Position numbers and translations under genes: made by a program. Below, in pieces: positions 1-6,891 of a stretch of 10,358 bases of DNA; position 1 is the stretch's first letter; the number at the start of each line of letters is the position of its first letter. The stretch is taken from contig JAKSOY010000162.1 in NCBI GenBank assembly GCA_024405255.1, positions 1-10,358 on the forward strand. Direction: 5' to 3'. Under the pieces are notes generated by a model. That model was not told the origin of the DNA. It saw only the letters and a list, made by a program, of their open reading frames with translations, and ran no database searches. The stretch is from Kiritimatiellia bacterium. Lineage in GTDB: Bacteria > Verrucomicrobiota > Kiritimatiellia > RFP12 > UBA1067.

Positions 1-2723
1 GGCAGCGGAATCGTCCACGACTCGTACTGCGCCACGAGGAACAGGTAGCCGAAGATGACGGCCAGCAGGATGAGCGGCGCCGCCGTGCCTTCGTTACGCG
101 ATTCCTGGAATGCGAGCGCGCCCCATGCGTAGCCGAAACCTTCCGGCAGTTCCTTCGCGAACAGTTCGCGAAGCTCGCTCATCACCACGCCCGACGCCTG
201 ACCCGGCTTCGGGATCACGGTGATGTTCGCCGCCATGTACTTGTCGCGCGTCTTGGTGATACGCGGCCCGAGCTCGCGCTCGATCGTGCCGAGCGAACCG
301 ATCGGGATCATGTTGCCCGTTTCGCTGCGCACGTAGAGGCGTTCGACGTCTTCCGGCTTCGCACGCCCTTCATACGACGACTGCACGGTCACGCGGTTCA
401 CCTGCGTACCGAGGTTGACGTCGTTCACATAGCGCGAACCGAGATAGTTCTGCAGCGTCGAATAGACCGTCGCGACCGGCACCTTGAACATCTCGGCCTT
501 CACGCGGTCGAGATTGAACTTCAAGTGCGGCGTCTCCGCGTTGAAGCCCGCGAAGGCCGTCATCACGCGCGGATTCGCACGCAACTTCTCCAAGAGCTTG
601 TCCATCTCCGCCGCCAGGTGGTCCGTGCTGGAGTCCTCCTTGTTCAGCAAGTGGAAGACGATGCCGTTGGTGTTGCCGAGGCCCGGGATCGCGGGCGGCG
701 TGAAGATGTTCCACTTCGGTTCCGGAATCGCCAGAAGCAGTTCCTGGAAGCGCTTGCACAGCATCTGCGCGCTCTGGTCCGCGCGCGGACGCTCGCTCCA
801 GTCCTTGAGGTCCGCGACGAGCAGCGTCTGGTTTTCACCACGGCCGCCGACCATCGAGAAGCCCGTGATGGACAGCACGCTCTTCACTTCCGGTTCCTTG
901 CGCAGCAGTTCCACCGCGCGCAACGCCACGTCACGCGTACGGTCGCGCGCGCTGCCTTCCGGCATTTCCATCGAGATGAACACCACGCGCTGGTCTTCGT
1001 CCGGCAGGAAGCTCGTTTCCGCCTTCTGGAAGAACTGGATCGTCAGGAGGATCGTCAACACCAGCAGCGAGCCCGTCAGCAGCAGACGGCGCGCGAGCCA
1101 CTTGGCGCACATCACGAAGAAGCCCTTGAAGCGCTCCACGCCCCAGTTGAACCACGCGAGCGGACCGTGCTTGAACGGACGCGCCTCGCGCAGGATGAGC
1201 GAGCACAAGGCCGGCGCGAGCGTCAACGCGCACAACGTCGAGAAGCACACGGCCGCCGACAGCGTCACGGAGAACTGCTGGTAGATGCGGCCCGTAATGC
1301 CGCTCATGAAGCCGACCGGCACGAAGATGCCGAGCAAGACGAGCGTCGTCGCGATAACGGCCGAGGTCACGTCGCTCATCGCCTGGATGGCCGCTTCCTT
1401 CGAATTGAGGCCGCGCGTTTCGATGAGGTACTGCACACGTTCGACCACCACGATGCAGTCGTCCACCACCACGCCGATGGACAGCACGAGGCCGAACAAG
1501 GTCAGCAGGTTGATCGTGTAGCCCAGCACGGCCATCAGGATGAAGGTCGCGCAGATCGACACCGGAATCGTCAGGCACGGGATGAGCGTCGCACGCCAGT
1601 CCTGCAGGAAGATGTAGCACACGAGCACCACGAGGAGGAACGTGATGACGAGCGTTTCCACGATTTCCCGTACGCACATGCGCACGTAGTCGGTCGCGTC
1701 GTATGGCACGCTCCAGTCGAGGTCTTCGGGGAAGGTCGACTCGAGCTCCTTCATCGCCTTGTAGATCTTGTTCATCGTGGCGATCGCGTTCGCGCCCGGC
1801 TTCTGCGCCAGGGCGACCGACACGGAGTTCTGTCCGTTGAACTGGCCCGCGAACATGTAGTTCTCTTCGCCGACTTCCGTGCGGGCGATGTCGCAGAGGC
1901 GCACCAGGCCACCGTTGTCGTCGCGCCGCACCACGATTTCATTGAATTCCTTCGGCGACATCAAGCGGCCCTTGCCCGTAAGGGTGTAGGTCTTCGCGGC
2001 GTTCGCAGGCAGCGGGCTCGCGCCCACCGTACCGAGCGAGGCCTGCACGTTCTGCTTCGTCACCGCGTTGATCACTTCTTCGGAGTTCATACCCTGCGCC
2101 GCCATACGCTGCGGATCGAGCCACACACGCATGGCGAGCTTCGGACCGTACACCGTCGCTTCGCCCACGCCCGGGATTCGCAGCAGGACCGGCTGGATGT
2201 TGCCGTAGATGTAGTCGCTGATCTGCTGGCGGCTCATCGTGCCCTTCTTCGAACGGAAACAGAGGAAGCCCAACTGGTCTTCCGACTGGGCACGGATACG
2301 TCCGCCCAGCTGCTTCACTTCGGAGGGCAGCTTCGCCTCGGCCTGCGACACGCGGTTCTGCACCTTGACCATGTCCATGTCGCGGTCGGACTCGACCTCG
2401 AACGACACCGTGAGCTGATAGTTGCCGTCGTCCGAGCACGTGCCCACCATGTAGAGCATGTCGTCCACGCCGTTCACTTCGTCTTCGATCGGCTTGGCGA
2501 CGGTGTTGAGCACTTCGCGCGCATTCGCGCCCGGGTAGTTGTAGCTCACCTGGATCGTCGGCGGCGTCAGACGCGGATACTGCGAAATCGGCAGCGTGAA
2601 GATCGCCATTGAACCGGCGATCGTCAACAGGATCGAAATGACCATCGCGAATCGCGGACGCTCGATGAACGTACGCGAGAACGTTTTGATCTCGTCGATC
2701 GACTTTCGAATTGAAATCTTCAT
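1..2723 (-). CDS. RND efflux transporter, HAE1/AcrB type (3' end cut by window)
   Basis: This is the inner-membrane proton/drug antiporter of a tripartite efflux pump. The first 907 codons are open from an ATG at 2723 to the window edge. AcrB of E. coli has 1049 residues, so roughly the last 150, including the TM10 lysine of the proton relay, lie outside. The protein begins with TM1 (about residues 24-44, ending before the family's ISQYP sequence). The porter domain follows, then TM2-TM6 carrying the paired relay aspartates D421-D422 in a VVVDDCIVVVE context (AcrB D407/D408). A second porter half ends in YESWTIPL at the edge. Relative to AcrB it has 14 extra N-terminal residues before TM1, rich in Lys, Arg, Ser and Ile. 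The start follows the fusion-protein stop by 25 bases, with a GGAAAGG-like Shine-Dalgarno. It is third in the tetR operon. Its substrates cannot be read from sequence; no frameshift is evident. Confidence 0.96.
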   Translation of the reverse strand, partial: MKISIRKSIDEIKTFSRTFIERPRFAMVISILLTIAGSMAIFTLPISQYPRLTPPTIQVSYNYPGANAREVLNTVAKPIEDEVNGVDDMLYMVGTCSDDGNYQLTVSFEVESDRDMDMVKVQNRVSQAEAKLPSEVKQLGGRIRAQSEDQLGFLCFRSKKGTMSRQQISDYIYGNIQPVLLRIPGVGEATVYGPKLAMRVWLDPQRMAAQGMNSEEVINAVTKQNVQASLGTVGASPLPANAAKTYTLTGKGRLMSPKEFNEIVVRRDDNGGLVRLCDIARTEVGEENYMFAGQFNGQNSVSVALAQKPGANAIATMNKIYKAMKELESTFPEDLDWSVPYDATDYVRMCVREIVETLVITFLLVVLVCYIFLQDWRATLIPCLTIPVSICATFILMAVLGYTINLLTLFGLVLSIGVVVDDCIVVVERVQYLIETRGLNSKEAAIQAMSDVTSAVIATTLVLLGIFVPVGFMSGITGRIYQQFSVTLSAAVCFSTLCALTLAPALCSLILREARPFKHGPLAWFNWGVERFKGFFVMCAKWLARRLLLTGSLLVLTILLTIQFFQKAETSFLPDEDQRVVFISMEMPEGSARDRTRDVALRAVELLRKEPEVKSVLSITGFSMVGGRGENQTLLVADLKDWSERPRADQSAQMLCKRFQELLLAIPEPKWNIFTPPAIPGLGNTNGIVFHLLNKEDSSTDHLAAEMDKLLEKLRANPRVMTAFAGFNAETPHLKFNLDRVKAEMFKVPVATVYSTLQNYLGSRYVNDVNLGTQVNRVTVQSSYEGRAKPEDVERLYVRSETGNMIPIGSLGTIERELGPRITKTRDKYMAANITVIPKPGQASGVVMSELRELFAKELPEGFGYAWGALAFQESRNEGTAAPLILLAVIFGYLFLVAQYESWTIPL

Positions 2724-2748
2724 TCTTCAGGACCTTTCCGACCGGAAC

Positions 2749-3993
2749 TTACTTCACCGGCGGCACGTACTTCGGATTCAAGTCATCGTTGTCCGTCGGC
2801 TTCACGACCACGACCTTCGCGCCCGGATGAAGCTTGGACACGCCGGAAATGACGACCTTTTCGCCTTCCTTGACGCCCGAGATCGGCGTCCAGCCCGCGA
2901 ACGTCTCGCGCGTCTTCACCACGCGCTGCTCCACGGTCATCTTCTTTTCGTCCAGCACGTACACGCCTTGGTTGCCGCCCGCGAGGTCGATCACCGCCTG
3001 CTGCGGCACGCTCGCGACCGGCGCGGGTTTCTTCTTGTCCGCCAGCAGCGTCAAGTAGCTGTTCGGCACGAGCAGGCGGTCCGGGTTCGCGAACGACAGA
3101 CGCATGATGATCGTCGCGGTCTCGCGGCTCATCTGGTTGTCGTCGAAGTCCCACGTACCTTCGCCCTTGAACTCACTGCCGTCCGGCAGCAAGAGGCGCA
3201 TGCGGTAGCCTTCGTTGCCGCCCTTCTTCTCCGCCTCGCGCCAGCCGATGTACGCGCGGTCGGTGAGCGGGAAGGTCACGCGGATCGGGTCGATCTGCAT
3301 GATGTGCGCGAGCGCGCCCTTCGACGGCGCCACGTAGTCGCCCACGTGCGCGGTCGTCTTACCGATCTGGCCCGAAATCGGCGCGAACACCTTCGCCTTC
3401 TTGAGGTCGTACTCGGCCACCACGAGGTTCGCCTTCGCCTGCGTCACGGCCGCGAGCGCACGCTCCTCGGCGGCGGCGGACTTTTCAGCGCCCGCTTCCG
3501 CGTCGTCGCGTTCCTTCTGCGTGATACCGCGCGCGTCGGCCTTCTGCATACGATCCCAGTAGCGCTTCGCACGCCGCGTTTCGGCCTTCGCCGCTTCCAG
3601 GTCGGCCTTCGCCGCCTCGAGGTCGGCGCGCTTCTGGTTCGCCACGGCCTGATAGCGTTCGTCGTCGAGCACGTAGAGGAGCTGGCCCTCCTTCACGGTG
3701 TCGCCTTCTTTGAACTTGATTTCCTTGATGTAGCCGTCCACTTGCGGTAGCAGGTCGACTTCCTGGACAGCTTCGGCGTGCGCCACATAGCGCTCCGGCA
3801 GATTGTACGGACGCATCTCCACCGACTTCACGGCCACCGACACCGGCGGCATCGCCTGCTGCGGCATCGCATTCGCGTCCTTCTGCGGCATCAGCCCGCG
3901 GCCAATCCACCCCGCCGCACTGCAGACGCCCGCCAACACCACCGTGCCGATAATCGACCCGATCGCTGAACCTTTTGTCTCATTTTCTACCAT
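2749..3993 (-). CDS. RND periplasmic membrane fusion protein (AcrA/MexA family)
   Basis: This 414-residue periplasmic adaptor links the RND transporter to an outer membrane channel. An N-terminal hydrophobic segment (about residues 10-30) anchors it. The first lipoyl half is at about 79-112 (LLPQVDGYIKEIKFKEGDTVKEG). An alanine- and glutamate-rich alpha-hairpin coiled coil covers about 113-200, and the second lipoyl half (FAPISGQIGKTTAHVGDYV) covers 203-221. The beta-barrel is near 235-320 and the membrane-proximal domain near 325-400. The only cysteine near the start (C24, in AGVC) does not fit a good lipobox, because Val rather than Gly/Ala/Ser precedes it. The protein is therefore probably held by an uncleaved helix rather than by lipid, unlike AcrA. 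AAAGGAG lies 9 bases before the ATG and supports the start. The gene sits 21 bases after tetR and 25 bases before the transporter. The family call is firm. Confidence 0.96.
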   Translation of the reverse strand: MVENETKGSAIGSIIGTVVLAGVCSAAGWIGRGLMPQKDANAMPQQAMPPVSVAVKSVEMRPYNLPERYVAHAEAVQEVDLLPQVDGYIKEIKFKEGDTVKEGQLLYVLDDERYQAVANQKRADLEAAKADLEAAKAETRRAKRYWDRMQKADARGITQKERDDAEAGAEKSAAAEERALAAVTQAKANLVVAEYDLKKAKVFAPISGQIGKTTAHVGDYVAPSKGALAHIMQIDPIRVTFPLTDRAYIGWREAEKKGGNEGYRMRLLLPDGSEFKGEGTWDFDDNQMSRETATIIMRLSFANPDRLLVPNSYLTLLADKKKPAPVASVPQQAVIDLAGGNQGVYVLDEKKMTVEQRVVKTRETFAGWTPISGVKEGEKVVISGVSKLHPGAKVVVVKPTDNDDLNPKYVPPVK

Positions 3994-4014
3994 TTTCTCA
4001 TTCTCCTTTAAATT

Positions 4015-4635
4015 TTACTTCATTTGAATCTGCGCCCATACGCCAGCATAGGAATGGGTCAACGTACTGCGCAAGTCGCATTTCAAGAAACCGTCGATCC
4101 GCCACTGAATCAGCGTCTCCCAAGCCGCCAGACACGCCGCCGCCACTTCCTGGGCGTTCACATCCGCCCGTATTCGCCCGGCCCGCACATCGTTGTCAAT
4201 GGCCCGCAGGAGCGCGTGGTACGGACCAAACCGCTTGTTCGTGAGCAGCTCTTCGCGTACGCTCGCCATCGACGCGTCACGCCACCGCACCTGCGTCTTC
4301 ATCAACATGAAAAACGACGTCCGCTTCGGGTCGGACACAATCCGCTCGGCGTTCGTCACCAGCATCTCCGCCACCGCCAGGAACGTGAGCTCCTCCTTCG
4401 GCATCAGCGCGGCGATTTCCCGTTCGAACCGCGTGAACATTTCGTCGACGAGCGCCCTCAGAAGCGCCTCCTTCGACGCGAAATGCCAGTAGACCGCCCC
4501 CTTCGTCAGCTTGAGCTGCGCCGCAACATCGGTGAACGTCGTGTGTTCATACCCCTTCTGGGCAAACAAATCCAGCGCACTCGCAAGGATGCGCGTGCGC
4601 GTCTTTTCAGCCTCTTCTTTAGTACTTCGTGCCAT
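4015..4635 (-). CDS. TetR/AcrR-family repressor of the efflux operon
   Basis: This 206-residue one-component repressor starts MARSTKEEAEKTRTRIL, closely resembling the start of AcrR. The helix-turn-helix spans about residues 33-52 (TFTDVAAQLKLTKGAVYWHF), with the family's typical GAVYWHF end. The rest is a helical ligand-binding and dimerisation domain with no recognisable specificity. The reading frame stays open up to an ATG at 4698. That ATG lies in the -35 box, and the predicted transcript begins near 4662, so the ATG at 4635 is chosen; it also gives the correct family N-terminus. No Shine-Dalgarno is visible upstream; the short leader is T-rich. It is first in the operon with the fusion protein and transporter on the same strand. 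The palindrome in its own promoter implies that it represses itself and the pump, with release by an unidentified pump substrate. The family call is certain; the regulatory role is inference from position. Confidence 0.95.
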   Translation of the reverse strand: MARSTKEEAEKTRTRILASALDLFAQKGYEHTTFTDVAAQLKLTKGAVYWHFASKEALLRALVDEMFTRFEREIAALMPKEELTFLAVAEMLVTNAERIVSDPKRTSFFMLMKTQVRWRDASMASVREELLTNKRFGPYHALLRAIDNDVRAGRIRADVNAQEVAAACLAAWETLIQWRIDGFLKCDLRSTLTHSYAGVWAQIQMK

Positions 4636-4668
4636 GTCGCGGGTTTGAAAGCGAAAAAAAGTTCGCAT

Positions 4669-4698
4669 ATTATACATACCTACCGGTAGGTATGTCAA
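4669..4698 (-). promoter_or_regulatory. Consensus sigma-70-type promoter of the tetR-MFP-RND operon
   Basis: Read on the minus strand, TTGACA (4698-4693) and TATAAT (4674-4669) are both perfect consensus hexamers, separated by 18 bases. Transcription should start near 4662, giving a leader of about 27 bases before the tetR ATG. The spacer is filled by the operator palindrome, so a bound TetR dimer would directly block polymerase. An unrepressed promoter this close to consensus should be strong, as expected when tight repression is relieved by an inducer. The start site is predicted, not measured. Confidence 0.88.
4674..4695. promoter_or_regulatory. TetR operator: perfect 22-bp palindrome
   Basis: The half-site is ACATACCTACC, followed immediately by its exact reverse complement, with symmetry centred between 4684 and 4685. 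The next pair outward (4673/4696) does not match, so the palindrome is exactly 22 bp. It covers the whole promoter spacer, the last three bases of the -35 box and one base of the -10 box. Length, symmetry and position beside a TetR-family gene are typical of an autoregulatory operator. That this TetR binds it is inference. Confidence 0.88.
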
Positions 4699-4711
4699 AT
4701 GGAAAATGGAA
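4698..4711. repeat. Two tandem AATGGAA heptads upstream of the tetR promoter
   Basis: Two exact head-to-tail copies of AATGGAA on the plus strand directly abut, and share one base with, the -35 box of the tetR promoter. The same unit recurs in the inverted repeat at 10246-10319. On the promoter's own strand the element reads TTCCATTTTCCATTT, an AT-rich tract in the position of an UP element. The remaining gene-free sequence between here and the glycosidase stop at 4780 shows no clear terminator hairpin. Confidence 0.6.
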
Positions 4712-4779
4712 ATAATTGTGAAGCGGTGAAGATCGGTGATTCCCTACGGTCTTACCCGACGCCGAGCTCCGTCCAGCGC

Positions 4780-6891
4780 TTACGGCTTGAGGGGACTCGC
4801 CGGCTGCTGTACGCCCGGCTCGCGCAGGGACAGCGGACCCAGCAGGCCGCACGACCGCACGGGCCACTTGTCGGCGTTGAACTTCTTGTAGTCGTAGTTG
4901 TAGAAATTGTAGTCGGCGAACTTCTTCCACACGCCGTTCGTGCGATAGATGTGGCGGACGCGGTTCGCCCCGAGGCTCGTCGCCTCCACCACGAGGTCGT
5001 TGCCCTTCGTCCGTAGAATGCCCGCCGGAATGCGCACACGATACGGCGGCACGAGACAGCACCCGAGGTTCTGTCCGTTGAGCCACACACGGGCCGCTTC
5101 ACGCACGTCGCCGAGATCGAGTTCCCACGCCCGATCGACCGCCTCGGGCGCATCGAACGTCGTTTCATAGCGCATCGTACCCGCAAAGGCTTCATCCCAT
5201 TTGCTCCAGCTTGCCAGCTGCACGAGGTTCGTAGCCGGCGGCAGCGCCGGACCGCCCGCCACCGGCGTCACACGCCAGGACGCACACGCGAGCGGAAGCA
5301 TCGGCTGCGGGTTGGTCTCTTCTGCCACCTCGACCTTCCCCGACACGAAAACGGACGCATAATGCGGCAGCACGCGACGCGTTTCGCGGCCGATGGATCC
5401 CGTCATCGGGTCCATCGCCACGAAGTCGCCGGTCAGGACGCGCGTCTTGCCGCTGTGGTTCACGACGAAGTAGAGCGTGGTGCCGTCTTTCGTCCAGCGC
5501 GTGGACATCAACCCCGTCTTCGCCTTCGCAAACGGCGAGGGCTTGGCCTTCGTCACGTCGAGACGCGCGCAGAGTTTCGGATTCGCCTTCAACTGGCGGT
5601 CGCTCACGAAGTCGAACTGATAACCATCCGCCCACAGCTGGCGCGCGCGCTTGCCCGTCGGCGTCGGATGGAACCACACGTCGCCGTTGTGGATCGTCAT
5701 GAAGCGGCCCATGTTGCCCGGTTTCGCCTTGCGGTATTCGTCCGGATCCCACTTCACGAGCAGGTCGTTGTCGGGATGCCACGTCTGGAAGATGGACTGG
5801 CAGCGGATCACATAGTCGTTCAGCGTCACCACTTCGCGCCAGAGCGGATTGCGCGGATTCATCTGCAGCGACGCGAAGAAGCACCAGCCCGGCCACGGCG
5901 TATCCACCGGCGAATAGTTGAGCCCGTGGTAGAAGATATGGTTGATGCCGGCCAGGAACATCTGGTCGAGCATCATCTTCACGTCCTTCGGCTTCTCGCA
6001 GAAATGTTCGTCGACCCATGTGCACGCCTCGGCCGAGCAGAGCTTCGTGCCCGTGATGTGCGCGGCGGAGGACGCGAACTTCGACAGCAGAATGTCGCGG
6101 TTCTTGTCCTTGCGGCCGAACATCTCCGTTTCCGGCACGGACGCCTGTGCATAGATGTCGAGCCAGTTCGCGGGCGACCCGTGCGCCTGCTGGCGCGTGA
6201 GATAGCCGTTCTCGCGGCACCAGTCGGTCCACACCTTGAAGCAGGCGAGTTCCGCCTCGTCAATGTTCTCGCCGTGCTTCGGCTTGGCGCCGTAGTATTC
6301 GAAGCTGTCGTGATAGAACCCGCGGGGACGCTCCGCCGTGCCGTGCTGGCCGAATGCGGCTTCGAACCGGTCGATGTGATGGCGCATCGCCGTGGCCGAG
6401 AACGGGTCGATGTGATACCCTTCGCCGCCGGGTCCCGGGATGTGGATCTTGACGAGCGAGGAGGCCGCGTCTTCCTTGGTCACCCACGGACCGCCAAAGC
6501 ACCAGCCGCCGCACATCGAGAGGTCTACGTCAAGGCGATGGCTGCGCGCAATGCGCACGGCCATGTTCCAGGCCGCCAGCCAGTCGTCGGACATGAACAC
6601 GCGGCACTTCTCATCCGGCACATACGGCGTCTGTCCGGCGGCGCGCGCGCGATTGTGGAAGTCGTTGTAGACATGTACCACATTGAAGCCGCCGAAATGC
6701 GCGCGTTCCATTTCCGCGCACTGGTTCTCAAGGCCCGCTTCGTCGACGGCGCCGCCCATCCACCAGTTGATCGCCCACGGCTTCATCGACGTCGTCACCT
6801 CGGGCCACCGCAACGGCGCCGCCTGCACAGAAATCCCCATCGCCACGCCGACTAGCGCCATCCAACCGATACCGCATCCGAACTTCTTCAT
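4780..6891 (-). CDS. Secreted GH106-like glycosidase (alpha-L-rhamnosidase family)
   Basis: This 703-residue exported protein resembles family GH106, whose characterised members remove alpha-L-rhamnose from plant polysaccharides such as pectic rhamnogalacturonans. Residues 1-25 form a signal peptide (MKK, hydrophobic core, VQA before APLRW). Family-like blocks follow: MKPWAINWWMGGAVD (36-50), GFYHDSFEYYG (191-201), CSAEACTW (285-292), GINHIFYHGLNYSP (315-328) and WPGWCFFASLQMNPRNP (333-349). Glu198 and Glu288 in these blocks are candidate active-site acids. The end (about 575-650, with RVWLNGQNLG and PPYRVRIPAG) resembles the GH2-type sugar-binding jelly roll. It is shorter than many GH106 proteins, which often exceed 900 residues. 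The chosen ATG has AGGAG 8 bases upstream and gives a proper signal peptide; the upstream in-frame ATG at 6957 does not. The start overlaps the histidine kinase stop as ATGA, so the two are translationally coupled. The fold family is likely; the exact substrate is unknown. Confidence 0.85.
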   Translation of the reverse strand: MKKFGCGIGWMALVGVAMGISVQAAPLRWPEVTTSMKPWAINWWMGGAVDEAGLENQCAEMERAHFGGFNVVHVYNDFHNRARAAGQTPYVPDEKCRVFMSDDWLAAWNMAVRIARSHRLDVDLSMCGGWCFGGPWVTKEDAASSLVKIHIPGPGGEGYHIDPFSATAMRHHIDRFEAAFGQHGTAERPRGFYHDSFEYYGAKPKHGENIDEAELACFKVWTDWCRENGYLTRQQAHGSPANWLDIYAQASVPETEMFGRKDKNRDILLSKFASSAAHITGTKLCSAEACTWVDEHFCEKPKDVKMMLDQMFLAGINHIFYHGLNYSPVDTPWPGWCFFASLQMNPRNPLWREVVTLNDYVIRCQSIFQTWHPDNDLLVKWDPDEYRKAKPGNMGRFMTIHNGDVWFHPTPTGKRARQLWADGYQFDFVSDRQLKANPKLCARLDVTKAKPSPFAKAKTGLMSTRWTKDGTTLYFVVNHSGKTRVLTGDFVAMDPMTGSIGRETRRVLPHYASVFVSGKVEVAEETNPQPMLPLACASWRVTPVAGGPALPPATNLVQLASWSKWDEAFAGTMRYETTFDAPEAVDRAWELDLGDVREAARVWLNGQNLGCCLVPPYRVRIPAGILRTKGNDLVVEATSLGANRVRHIYRTNGVWKKFADYNFYNYDYKKFNADKWPVRSCGLLGPLSLREPGVQQPASPLKP

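Noticed and set aside
525..2612. Plus-strand open frame of 695 codons opposite the RND transporter
   Set aside because: It is rich in His, Arg, Asp and Glu with no recognisable domain, and is exactly antisense to a clear AcrB-type protein. Long antisense frames are expected from strong GC bias at third codon positions.
2736..2747. Small palindrome TTCCGACCGGAA between the fusion protein and transporter genes
   Set aside because: A five-base stem with a two-base loop is too weak and short to call a terminator or attenuator; it may only modestly affect the ribosome site.
2596..3750. Plus-strand open frame of 384 codons opposite the fusion protein
   Set aside because: Arg/Leu/His-rich with no domain, antisense to a complete AcrA-type protein with its own ribosome site.
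4636..4698. Longer tetR reading from an ATG at 4698 (227 residues)
   Set aside because: That ATG lies inside the -35 hexamer, upstream of the predicted transcription start, and the extra residues do not belong to the family N-terminus.
4712..4779. Possible terminator after the glycosidase gene
   Set aside because: No convincing stem followed by a T-run is visible on the minus strand; read-through into the tetR promoter region cannot be excluded.
5362..6855. Plus-strand open frame of 497 codons opposite the glycosidase
   Set aside because: Arg/His/Val-rich composition without motifs, antisense to a protein with a signal peptide and conserved family blocks; a shadow frame.
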